Part shown: positions 1-7,196 of the stretch, in pieces
Layout: every line of letters begins with the position of its first letter
How positions within the stretch are numbered: position 1 is the first letter of the stretch
Translations under genes and position numbers: made by a program
The notes under the pieces: generated by a model
What the model saw: only the letters and a program-made list of their open reading frames with translations
Told to the model about the DNA's origin: nothing
Databases searched by the model: none
Source: Prevotella sp. UBA5387
GTDB lineage: Bacteria > Bacteroidota > Bacteroidia > Bacteroidales > Bacteroidaceae
NCBI GenBank assembly: GCA_002407775.1
Contig: DHOP01000037.1
Span: forward strand, 1 to 30,154
Length of the DNA: 30,154 nucleotides
Direction of reading: 5' to 3'

Positions 1-97
1 TCTTATCCCGAACTGGGGTAATATCTGTATTATTTTGTCCAATCTAATGTGACCGGATAGCCTATCCTAATCTTCATGTCGGAGTTCAGATTTAAAC
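1..97. other. Left edge, no gene seen
   Basis: This AT-rich stretch lies beyond the terminator of the minus-strand glycosyltransferase gene. I see no reading frame with a recognisable product, no RNA gene and no clear promoter. It may be an intergenic spacer or the tail of a gene outside the window. Confidence 0.4.
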
Positions 98-130
98 AAA
101 AAAAAGTCCCCCCGTAATCACTACGAGGGG
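98..130 (-). terminator. Rho-independent terminator of the glycosyltransferase gene
   Basis: Read on the minus strand, bases 130-108 form a 9-base-pair stem (CCCCTCGTA pairing with TACGGGGGG, one mismatch) with a 5-base loop. It is followed by eight uninterrupted T residues (98-105 on the minus strand). GC-rich stem plus T-tract, 43 bases past the stop codon at 173, is a classic intrinsic terminator. The plus-strand reading has no T-tract, so it serves the minus-strand gene. Confidence 0.85.
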
Positions 131-139
131 AGGTATAAA

Positions 140-172
140 CGTGTCTGCCCTTTGGGCAGAAAAGACTGCACG
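140..172 (-). other. Perfect hairpin directly after the glycosyltransferase stop codon
   Basis: TCTGCCC (144-150) and GGGCAGA (154-160) form a perfect 7-bp stem around a TTT loop. CGTG (140-143) and CACG (169-172) could extend it with an asymmetric bulge. There is no T-tract on the minus side, so it probably protects the mRNA 3' end or assists the terminator at 98-130. The structure is seen in the sequence; its role is inferred. Confidence 0.5.
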
Positions 173-1309
173 TTAGATTGTGGAGAATGTTGTTCCAAAT
201 ATGCCAAAGCGGATAGTCTCGGCATGGCGATACTGTTCTACAGCAGTCTCTAACCGGCTGATGACCATGAGCTCTGCCTCATTTTCCCACTGGCGGAACT
301 TGATGTCTTCTTCATGCGCTTGACTGAATTCCAGGAGTTGATCCATGTCGAATTGATCAGCGACGATGCCTGCCCCCTGAAGCTTGGCTTCATGGGCGTT
401 GCACTCTTGCTCCACATGGGCGGGGACCATCATCACAGGTTTACCCATGTACATAGCTTCGCAGACTGATTCGAAGCCACCGGTTGTGGCATATGCACGG
501 CAATTGGCAAGATAGTGGAGGAACTTATGGTCGTCAATGGCGTGAAAAGTCAATGTGTCGTCGATGCGTGTTGTTTCCTCAGAATTGCACTTATCCCAAA
601 AGAAATGCAAGTTTATCTCGGGATGCTTAGTATGCCACTGCATGATCGACTCACTGAAACCCGAGTTCAGAATGTAACCCGTGATATAGTCACCATGAAG
701 TCGTGGTGTGTTAAGGGCTTCCTTGCGGAGTATTGGAGGCACGACGGAGAGTAGGTGAGCATCGTCGTCGGGCACATGGCGGAAAGAGAGACCCAGAAGT
801 CGAGTGGCACCAAGACAGGTGGCCCAAGTGAAAGCCATCATGAGCTTCTGACTGAGATAATGTGCTTTGGGGAATGGGTAGTCGGGGTGTAAGAACATGT
901 ATTGGTGTCCTATGCATACCATTGGGATATCCGGATGGTACACATAATGGCATAGACCCGTAAGAATTTCATAAAAGTTAATGATGAGGTCGGCGCCGCT
1001 TTCCTTGAATTGGCGATTCAAAAAGCGTATACTTGACAAGTAACTTGGTGACTTGAGTATGTTGAAAGCGATTGATTTTCCAAGACCTACAGTCTTGTTT
1101 GCTTTCGAAGGAAGGAAGTTGGGACTTAGGAATCCCTGCATAGGAGCCTTGGCGCGCTGGCCGAAGAATGCGGGCATAGGACGTGCCTGACTCTGTCCCA
1201 CGAGTATCTTGACCACTTGGTGGCCATGATCTGTGAGCATCTTCTCCAATGTAAGGGCTTGTGTGAGGTGCCCTCTTCCTTCGCCTTGAACGGCAAACAC
1301 AACTTTCAT
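173..1309 (-). CDS. MJ1255/VC2487-family glycosyltransferase (GT-B fold)
   Basis: The 378-residue protein begins with a beta strand and a glycine-rich loop (MKVVFAVQGEGRGHL, 1-15), typical of the N-terminal domain of GT-B enzymes. The C-terminal donor-binding half carries TTGGFES (275-281) and GKPVMMVP (289-296), followed by H298-x-EQ, as in UDP-glucuronosyltransferase/MurG-like enzymes. I see no signal peptide or membrane segment, so it should act in the cytoplasm or on the inner face of the membrane, moving a nucleotide-sugar-derived group to an unknown acceptor. The closest remembered family is the MJ1255/VC2487 'conserved hypothetical glycosyltransferase' group, whose substrate is not established. 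It stands as a single transcription unit: its own -7 box at 1334-1341, a hairpin and a terminator at its end. The start ATG at 1309 gives the complete first strand of the fold. Confidence 0.8.
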   Translation of the reverse strand: MKVVFAVQGEGRGHLTQALTLEKMLTDHGHQVVKILVGQSQARPMPAFFGQRAKAPMQGFLSPNFLPSKANKTVGLGKSIAFNILKSPSYLSSIRFLNRQFKESGADLIINFYEILTGLCHYVYHPDIPMVCIGHQYMFLHPDYPFPKAHYLSQKLMMAFTWATCLGATRLLGLSFRHVPDDDAHLLSVVPPILRKEALNTPRLHGDYITGYILNSGFSESIMQWHTKHPEINLHFFWDKCNSEETTRIDDTLTFHAIDDHKFLHYLANCRAYATTGGFESVCEAMYMGKPVMMVPAHVEQECNAHEAKLQGAGIVADQFDMDQLLEFSQAHEEDIKFRQWENEAELMVISRLETAVEQYRHAETIRFGIFGTTFSTI

Positions 1310-1333
1310 CTTGTTGGCTTTAATTCAACACTG

Positions 1334-1341
1334 CAAATATA
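1334..1341 (-). promoter_or_regulatory. Bacteroidetes -7 promoter box for the glycosyltransferase
   Basis: On the minus strand the word is TATATTTG, an exact match to TAnnTTTG, 24 bases before the start codon at 1309. I do not find a good -33 TTTG at 19-21 bases further upstream, so this is supported by the -7 word and its position only. Confidence 0.5.
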
Positions 1342-1451
1342 CGGCACTTGTATTACAATTGTATGAAAGAGAAGCTAATATTTGTTCAAATTATTGCGAC
1401 AAAACTATGATAATCCGAGAGATGCTGGTTGTGTATCCTTTATCCATTGGC

Positions 1452-2105
1452 TTACCACTTCACCAACTCCTCGTAGATACGCTGTACGGGAAGCCCCATC
1501 ACATTGAAATAGCTACCACGGAGGCCTGTTACCCCTATATAGCCTATCCATTCCTGGATGCCGTAGGCACCCGCCTTGTCATAAGGACGGTAGTTGGCAA
1601 TGTAATAATCGATTTCCTCGTCAGTCAGTGACTTAAAAGAAACCTCAGTCGATACAGCAAACACGCGTTGTTTATGAATGGAGGTGAGGCACACGCCAGT
1701 GATGACTTGATGCGCCCGCCCACTCAAGGCTTGAAGCATACGGCGTGCATCGGCAGCATCGCAGGGTTTTCCGAGCACCTCGCTGTCAACGACAACAATG
1801 GTGTCCGCGGTGAGAAGCAGCTCGTCGGATGAAATATCGTAGGATGCAGCCTTCTCGCGTGCGATGTATTGGGGTATCTCTTCCATTGGAAGTCCCTCAG
1901 GATAGTTCTCCTCAATGTCTGGAAGGACATGTACCTCAAAGCGCAGACCCAGTCCACCAAGAAGCTCACGGCGACGAGGAGAATTGCTGGCAAGGATGAG
2001 CCGAGTTCCTTCAAGACCTTTCAACGTAGTGGCAGGAGCCATTAGAGTTTCCGAGACTTGATAGTTGTTGTTGGTGGGGTGGAGAGTATTGTTGCTTGGA
2101 TTCAT
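1452..2105 (-). CDS. maf: Maf-like nucleoside triphosphate pyrophosphatase
   Basis: Maf proteins hydrolyse non-canonical or pyrimidine nucleoside triphosphates (dTTP, UTP or modified bases) to monophosphate and pyrophosphate, acting in the cytoplasm as house-cleaning enzymes. The signature ASNSPRRRELL is at residues 39-49, TADTIVV with the conserved Asp101 at 99-105, and the KAGAYGIQ motif at 177-184. The encoded 217 residues are about 20 longer than usual. Met22 (base 2042) lies only 17 residues before the signature and would give a 196-residue protein of normal length. The first 21 residues (Asn/Thr-rich) look unlike a Maf N-terminus, so 2042 may be the true start. The gene lies downstream of kdsC and the nitroreductase on the same strand but after a 163-base gap, so it may have its own promoter. 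Confidence 0.93.
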   Translation of the reverse strand: MNPSNNTLHPTNNNYQVSETLMAPATTLKGLEGTRLILASNSPRRRELLGGLGLRFEVHVLPDIEENYPEGLPMEEIPQYIAREKAASYDISSDELLLTADTIVVVDSEVLGKPCDAADARRMLQALSGRAHQVITGVCLTSIHKQRVFAVSTEVSFKSLTDEEIDYYIANYRPYDKAGAYGIQEWIGYIGVTGLRGSYFNVMGLPVQRIYEELVKW

Positions 2106-2268
2106 AGCCTATAATTGCAGAAATTCGGGCACTTTAAAAAATCAAATGAATCAAGTGATCTATTAATATGAAGGATAACGGAACATCAAATCGAATTGAA
2201 CCATCAACCAATCTAGACGCCCTTGTTACCCGAAAATTATTTCTTATCTTGGGGAAGGAGGCAAGGAT
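2106..2268. other. Intergenic spacer between maf and the kdsC-like gene
   Basis: 163 AT-rich bases between two minus-strand genes. I see no convincing terminator and no exact TAnnTTTG promoter word for maf; the nearest minus-strand word is TTCATTTG, one base off consensus. Confidence 0.4.
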
Positions 2269-2787
2269 TTACCATCCAAACGCCTTTCGATCCATCATCC
2301 ACTTCCCTTGCGCTTGCAAGACTTGTTCGATGACGTCTCGGGCACAGCCGTGGCCGCCAAGTCTCTGTGATACATAGCAAGACACGGCCTTTACTTCAGC
2401 ACAAGCATCAGACGGGGAACACGGGCAACCGACACGCTGCATGACTTCCAAGTCGGGAATATCGTCGCCCATAAAGATGACTTCCGCATCGTCCAAGTCA
2501 TATTTCTCACGGAACGCCTCGTAGGTCTTGAGCTTCACACTACATTGCAAATGGATGTCCTCTACGCCAAGATATTCGTATCGCCGACGTATGCGTTCGT
2601 CAGTACCACCAGTCATTATCGCGATACGAAGACCCATCTTCTGGGCTAATTGTATGGCATAGCCATCTTTGATGTTAATAGTTCGCAGAGGCATACCGTC
2701 TTGGTCCATGCCCACGGTCTCTGTGGAGAGAACACCGTCGATGTCGAAGATGATGGCGCGGATGCGTTTAAGGTCGTAGTTAATCAT
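2269..2787 (-). CDS. kdsC: KdsC-like HAD phosphatase (3-deoxy-D-manno-octulosonate 8-phosphate phosphatase)
   Basis: The family removes phosphate from KDO-8-phosphate to give KDO, a core sugar of lipopolysaccharide, in the cytoplasm. HAD motif I is FDIDGVLS with the catalytic pair Asp15 and Asp17, motif II is TGG (59-61), a Lys for motif III is at 85 or 87, and motif IV is GDD (107-109). The C-terminal RLGGHGCARD (142-151) matches the Gly-rich tail that reaches a neighbouring active site in the KdsC tetramer. At 172 residues with no cap domain, the length is typical of C0-type HAD enzymes. The start codon overlaps the end of the upstream nitroreductase gene by 8 bases, implying co-transcription and coupled translation. 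Related HAD proteins acting on other acylneuraminate-type sugars are possible. Confidence 0.88.
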   Translation of the reverse strand: MINYDLKRIRAIIFDIDGVLSTETVGMDQDGMPLRTINIKDGYAIQLAQKMGLRIAIMTGGTDERIRRRYEYLGVEDIHLQCSVKLKTYEAFREKYDLDDAEVIFMGDDIPDLEVMQRVGCPCSPSDACAEVKAVSCYVSQRLGGHGCARDVIEQVLQAQGKWMMDRKAFGW

Positions 2788-3310
2788 CTGATTTAATGAT
2801 TACGTTCTCCCATTTCAGCTTATCCTCATTCTGCGGTTGGCGCTCGTCAGCGGCGTGACCGATGGCCAACACGCATAGTACTTCAAGGTGTTCGGGTAGT
2901 CCCAAAATGCCATGAATTACCTCATTGGCCGTGTGTCCGTCGCTAAGACCACGGCCTCTCATCTGTATCCAGCAGCTGCCAAGTCCTAGGTCCTCTGCCT
3001 GATATTGCATGGAGATAGCAGCGATGCTACAGTCTTCCACCCAGCAATCGTTCACTTCGGGGTCTCCCATTACCACGATGGCAAGGGCAGCGTCTTTAAT
3101 GAAGTGACCGGCGCCATCCTTGGCATCTGACAATTTGAGTAGGTCGTCCTTGCGATCCACCACGGCAAAATGCCAATTGCGCTGTCCACGAGACGTCGGT
3201 GACATCAGCGCGGCACGTAGAATTATCTGCAAGTCCTCAGGTGACACCTGGGCATCAGTGAAGCGTCGATGACTACGGCGACGCTGAACTAAGTCTTTGA
3301 AGTCTTCCAT
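2780..3310 (-). CDS. Nitroreductase-family FMN oxidoreductase
   Basis: A 176-residue protein of the nitroreductase superfamily, which binds FMN as a homodimer and reduces nitro groups, quinones or other acceptors with NAD(P)H. FMN-phosphate contacts are expected at RRSHRRF (11-17) and SPTSRGQRNWHF (37-48). The dimer-side helix QYQAEDLGLGSCWIQ (102-116) is the usual second family motif. There is no signal peptide, so the location is cytoplasmic. It is the first gene of a unit with kdsC, overlapping it by 8 bases. A -7 box (TATCTTTG on the minus strand) lies 23 bases upstream. The physiological substrate cannot be told from the sequence, and the pairing with kdsC does not reveal it. Confidence 0.88.
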   Translation of the reverse strand: MEDFKDLVQRRRSHRRFTDAQVSPEDLQIILRAALMSPTSRGQRNWHFAVVDRKDDLLKLSDAKDGAGHFIKDAALAIVVMGDPEVNDCWVEDCSIAAISMQYQAEDLGLGSCWIQMRGRGLSDGHTANEVIHGILGLPEHLEVLCVLAIGHAADERQPQNEDKLKWENVIIKSDD

Positions 3311-3331
3311 ATCTTATCTTTATGGTTGTCA

Positions 3332-3394
3332 GGCAAAGATAACAAAAAGATAGTACACACGGGAGCATTATTCCGAAAAATTGTTATCTTTGCC
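3332..3394. promoter_or_regulatory. Divergent promoter pair forming a 14-base inverted repeat
   Basis: Bases 3332-3345 (GGCAAAGATAACAA) and 3381-3394 (TTGTTATCTTTGCC) are perfect inverted copies. Each arm contains TATCTTTG, an exact TAnnTTTG -7 box, pointing outward: 3334-3341 on the minus strand toward the nitroreductase and 3385-3392 on the plus strand toward the FemAB-like gene. The -33 elements are not clear on either side. The repeat could simply be two identical promoters back to back, or could also be an operator. Confidence 0.6.
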
Positions 3395-3396
3395 GT

Positions 3397-4371
3397 GTGA
3401 ACCCCTATCAAGTCAGGCTTTATACATCGGGAGAGATTTTGCCAGAGATGACTTGCCAAAACTTCTTTCATAGTCCGGAGCTCTTTCACATTATAGAAAG
3501 AACACCAGGCCAGAAGCCTTATATGGCTGTCGTCACTGATGATGAGCGTATCGTAGGACATGCATTGGCTATTATCCGTAGGCGTGGCTCTTGGCTCCCT
3601 CCTTATTTATATACCCAAGGTCGCATCTACGGCGAAGGAGAATATGCCGACGACATAAACCGAGAGGAGGTCTTTGGGTTGCTGCTGCAAGCCTTGACAC
3701 GCAAAATGCGTCGCCGTCTGTGCCTATACACCGAGTTCAGCAACCTCTCACGCAAGATGTTTGGTTATCGGTTCTTCCGCAAGAACAATTATTTTCCTGT
3801 GGGATGGCAGGAGGTGCACAATTCTCTCCATTCTAAATCACCTATCGAGCGAATTGGCGATAAGTTGCAAGATCGTATAGAACGTGTCTATAACCTTGGC
3901 GTGTCAACCCGAGAAGCGTCTTCGGAAAGCGAGGTGCGGAAGTTCCATAAGCTATTACATAGCTACTACCGGTTCAAGATTCAGCGACTGCCACCTACCG
4001 AAGAGCAGCTCGTGGAGCTGTATAGGAGCGATTACGCACACATATTCGTTACCCTCTATAAAGACAAGATTATCGGTGGTTGCGCCTGTGCCTACTCCGA
4101 AGGCAATGCTTATCTATGGTACATCGCATCGCGAAGGAAGTCTTATCATATTCTTCACCCCAACACGATGACCATCTGGCACGCTATGAATTGGGCTTGG
4201 GAGCACAACTATTCGCATTTCTTCTTTCTTGATGTGGGCCTACCTTATCCTCGTAATCCATATCGCGAGTTCATCCTCAGCTTTGGAGGTAAGCCAGTTT
4301 CTACCTATCGTTGGTTCCGCATTTCCATTGGTTGGCTCAATCGATTGGTGTCATGGTTCTATAGGGAGTGA
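3397..4371 (+). CDS. FemAB/GNAT-fold acyltransferase-like protein
   Basis: A 324-residue cytoplasmic protein built like the FemAB group, with two GNAT-type halves. The N-terminal half ends near residue 140. The C-terminal half contains GGCACAYSEGNAYLWYIAS (227-245), then HPNTMTIWHAMNWAWE (254-269) and the closing strand FILSFGGKPVSTYRWFR (292-308). The FGGK-x-Tyr ending is common in FemAB and acetyltransferase_6-type proteins that transfer aminoacyl or acyl groups to cell-wall or envelope acceptors. The acceptor here is unknown. The first codon is GTG at 3397: no other start codon lies upstream in frame, and the region RLYTSGEILPEM looks like part of the domain, so the next ATG (3448) would cut it. 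The GTG sits 4 bases after a -7 box, suggesting a leaderless mRNA. The receptor gene follows after 70 bases. Confidence 0.65.
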   Translation: MNPYQVRLYTSGEILPEMTCQNFFHSPELFHIIERTPGQKPYMAVVTDDERIVGHALAIIRRRGSWLPPYLYTQGRIYGEGEYADDINREEVFGLLLQALTRKMRRRLCLYTEFSNLSRKMFGYRFFRKNNYFPVGWQEVHNSLHSKSPIERIGDKLQDRIERVYNLGVSTREASSESEVRKFHKLLHSYYRFKIQRLPPTEEQLVELYRSDYAHIFVTLYKDKIIGGCACAYSEGNAYLWYIASRRKSYHILHPNTMTIWHAMNWAWEHNYSHFFFLDVGLPYPRNPYREFILSFGGKPVSTYRWFRISIGWLNRLVSWFYRE

Positions 4372-4441
4372 GCCTCTTCTTAACCAGACTACCTTATCAA
4401 TAGATGCAATAATCGACAACGGTATACGTTATTTTAGCAAT

Positions 4442-6817
4442 ATGTACCGGCGATTATTCATAATTACTACGCTGTTGGCCATTACTATTCAGTCCATGGG
4501 GCAAAGTTTTACGCTTCGTGGTCGAGTCGTAGACACACAGAACAACCCTGTGGAGTTGGCGAGTGTGTCGTGCGTGGCTCAAAGCAAGGCCACTGTGACT
4601 TCGCTTAAGGGAGAGTATAGTCTCACGTTGAGATCGGCAGATTCTGTCGTGGTGAACTTTTCCATGCTTGGATATCGCCCCAAGAAGCGCATATTGTATA
4701 AACCAAAGGGAACTCAAACCCTTCAAGTCGTGCTCTTCGATTCTGCAAATGAGTTGGGTGAAGTCAATGTGACGGGACAGAAAATACAGTCGGGGCAGAC
4801 ACAAGATATTTCCACCGAACAATTGCGTTCGCTACCTTCTACAAACGGTAATGCTGTGGAGGAACTGATACAGAGTCAGGCAGGCGTTTCGACACATAGC
4901 GAACTCTCGTCTCAATACAATGTACGCGGTGGAACGTTTGATGAGAACTCTGTGTACATCAACAATGTTGAAGTATACCGACCTTTCCTTGTCAGGAGTG
5001 GTCAACAGGAAGGACTCTCGATTATCAACCCCGATATGGTTGATCGCATTGGCTTTTCCACAGGTGGATTCGAGGCTAAATATGGGGACAAGATGTCTTC
5101 GACCCTCGATATTACTTATCGTCGTCCGAAACTTTTTGAGGCCAACGTGTCTGCCTCTTTGCTTGGCGCAAGCGCTTATGTTGGCTTTTCCAACAAGCAT
5201 TTTGCCTGGGCCAACGGCGTGAGATACAAGACGACAAGCTACCTACTGGGTTCTCTCCAGACAAAGGGAGAATATAACCCTAACTTCCTTGACTACCAGA
5301 CATACCTCGCTTGGACACCCAACAAACGTTGGACGGTAGATTTCATTGGCAACATATCAGACAACCAGTTCAATTTTGAGCCTGAGGACAGGGAGACAAA
5401 GTTTGGTACGCTGAAGGATGTGAAGTCTTTTCGAGTTTACTTTGATGGCCAGGAGAAGGATCGTTTCCGCACCTATTTTGGTACGATTGGTATCACACGG
5501 CATTTTGGAGACAGTACCAAGGTATCCCTGATTGGCTCTGCATTTTCCACCTCAGAGCGCGAAACTTATGACATTCAAGGACAGTATTGGCTCACACAGA
5601 CCGAGACTTCGGAGAACCTTGGAGTCGGAACATACTTTGAGCACGCTCGCAATCGTCTCAAAGGCCATGTGGAAAGCATCAAGCTCTTGGCGCAACACAC
5701 GACTCGTCAACATCGTATCGAAGGTGCGCTGACACTGAAACGCGAGCATATCGAGGACCAATCTGCCGAGTATGAGATGCGCGACTCGGCAGGATATAGT
5801 GTGCCTCACACAGGCAAGGATCTTTATATGATTTATTCTCTGCGTGCCAAGAATACTTTAAGTGCCAACCGCCTAGAGGCCTATGTACAGGACACGTGGC
5901 GCTTCCGTTCAGGTAACGACAGCACGTTATATACCCTTAATTATGGTCTTCGGTTCTCAAGATGGAGCTTTACCGGCGAGTCGATACTCTCACCACGTGT
6001 CTCATTGGGCATCATACCGCAGTTCAACCAAAATCTCACCTTCCGTTTAGCTACAGGACTTTATTACCAAGCACCATTCTTCAAGGAGTTGCGTGATACC
6101 TCAACAGTAAACGGTATCACTCGAGCAACGCTTAATGAAAACATCCGCAGTCAGCGTTCCATTCACTTTATAGGCGGCATGGACTATCGGTTCAACATCA
6201 AGAATCGTCCCTATAAGTTCACAGCCGAGGTCTATTACAAGCTGTTGGGTAACCTAGTTCCCTATTCCGTGAACAATGTAAAAGTGGTCTATTATGGAGA
6301 TAACCAAGCCTCTGGACATGCTGCAGGCATTGACTTGAAGCTCTTCGGGCAGTTCGTGCCTGGCACCGACTCATGGCTCACGTTGTCGCTGATGAACACG
6401 CGCATGAACCTCAACGGCAAATCCATTCCTCTTCCTACTGATCAACGTTATGCTTTGAACTTCTTTTTCACCGATTATTTCCCTGGAACGACACGTTGGA
6501 AGATGAGTCTTAAGATGGCGATGGCCGATGGACTGCCTTTCTCGGCACCTCATCGTGAACTTGAAAACAATACTTTCCGTGCACCTGCTTATCGACGCGC
6601 CGACATCGGTATGAGTTATCGGTTGCTCGACAACGAGGATCACACTCAAGGTTCAGTGTTCAGAAATGTATGGCTTGGCGTTGATTGCCTCAACCTTTTC
6701 GGCATTAACAACGTCAATTCATACTATTGGATCACAGACGTGACAAGCCAACAGTATGCCGTGCCCAATTATCTCACAGGGCGATTGTTCAATTTCAAAG
6801 TACAGGTAGAGTTCTAA
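4442..6817 (+). CDS. TonB-dependent outer-membrane receptor
   Basis: The 791-residue protein has a signal peptide (MYRRLFIITTLLAITIQSMG, 1-20), then a carboxypeptidase-regulatory-like beta-sandwich domain starting at FTLRGRVVDTQNNPVELASV (23-42), a plug domain (about 110-230; includes YNVRGGTFDENSVYINNVEV) and a large beta-barrel ending in an aromatic residue (VQVEF), as outer-membrane proteins do. It should import a ligand across the outer membrane using TonB energy. It lacks the SusC-type length (about 1000) and has no SusD partner, so it is more likely a general receptor for an unidentified compound. The frame is open back to 4229 inside the previous gene, but that extension has no signal peptide at its end; the ATG at 4442 is followed directly by one, so I chose it. 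Confidence 0.88.
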   Translation: MYRRLFIITTLLAITIQSMGQSFTLRGRVVDTQNNPVELASVSCVAQSKATVTSLKGEYSLTLRSADSVVVNFSMLGYRPKKRILYKPKGTQTLQVVLFDSANELGEVNVTGQKIQSGQTQDISTEQLRSLPSTNGNAVEELIQSQAGVSTHSELSSQYNVRGGTFDENSVYINNVEVYRPFLVRSGQQEGLSIINPDMVDRIGFSTGGFEAKYGDKMSSTLDITYRRPKLFEANVSASLLGASAYVGFSNKHFAWANGVRYKTTSYLLGSLQTKGEYNPNFLDYQTYLAWTPNKRWTVDFIGNISDNQFNFEPEDRETKFGTLKDVKSFRVYFDGQEKDRFRTYFGTIGITRHFGDSTKVSLIGSAFSTSERETYDIQGQYWLTQTETSENLGVGTYFEHARNRLKGHVESIKLLAQHTTRQHRIEGALTLKREHIEDQSAEYEMRDSAGYSVPHTGKDLYMIYSLRAKNTLSANRLEAYVQDTWRFRSGNDSTLYTLNYGLRFSRWSFTGESILSPRVSLGIIPQFNQNLTFRLATGLYYQAPFFKELRDTSTVNGITRATLNENIRSQRSIHFIGGMDYRFNIKNRPYKFTAEVYYKLLGNLVPYSVNNVKVVYYGDNQASGHAAGIDLKLFGQFVPGTDSWLTLSLMNTRMNLNGKSIPLPTDQRYALNFFFTDYFPGTTRWKMSLKMAMADGLPFSAPHRELENNTFRAPAYRRADIGMSYRLLDNEDHTQGSVFRNVWLGVDCLNLFGINNVNSYYWITDVTSQQYAVPNYLTGRLFNFKVQVEF

Positions 6818-7196
6818 CGTTTGTGTAGACTATCGGTGCCTTGTATATAAATCTGGAAAAACCTCACTTTGTCTCGTTTGAGACCCTAATTCGGAGTCAT
6901 TTAAGGGCATCTGCAATATGCCTATATTGTAGTGCCTCTTGCAGACCCTTCATATTCGTCGATATTCTCTTGGATGGGGTGGATATAATAAAATTTGAGT
7001 TGATGTGCATCTCGCATATCAACTCAAAAGCTTAAATTACACGCGCAAAACCTGTCATAAATTCTATTCTGCAGACAGATTCTGCATAAACAAACCTACT
7101 TCTGATACCTTTTTATTGATCAGATCATAAAAATGAAAAACTATTGAATATATTTTGTCTTTATCTTATCTGGTAGTAATGAAGCTGTTGCTACAA
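6818..7196. other. Convergent intergenic region with several hairpins
   Basis: 379 bases between the ends of two converging genes (the TonB receptor and the xylanase). I see no believable gene; a 64-codon frame at 6841-7035 has no recognisable features. It holds stem-loops: GTCTC/GAGAC at 6871-6884, an imperfect one at 6903-6950, a long one at 6994-7028, and a TGATCAGATCA palindrome (7117-7127) flanked by T and A runs. Termination for both strands probably happens here. Confidence 0.5.
6994..7028. terminator. Likely bidirectional terminator hairpin
   Basis: TTTGAGTTGAT (6994-7004) and ATCAACTCAAA (7018-7028) form a perfect 11-bp stem. TGC/GCA extends it past a single G-T position to leave an ATCTC loop. 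It lies between two converging transcription units. On the minus strand it is followed by a short T-rich stretch (AATTTTATTAT). It is about 170 bases past the xylanase stop and 177 past the receptor stop, so it is a candidate rather than a sure terminator. Confidence 0.5.

Noticed and set aside
3289..3561. A 90-codon minus-strand frame across the divergent promoter region
   Set aside because: It overlaps the start of the FemAB-like gene, both promoters and the end of the region upstream of the nitroreductase, and has no domain-like features.
4229..4441. A longer N-terminus for the TonB receptor, beginning inside the FemAB-like gene
   Set aside because: The extension would place 71 residues before a clear signal peptide, which must be at the start; the ATG at 4442 is directly followed by the signal sequence.
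6841..7035. A 64-codon plus-strand frame after the TonB receptor
   Set aside because: No recognisable domain or promoter; it runs through a hairpin-rich terminator region.
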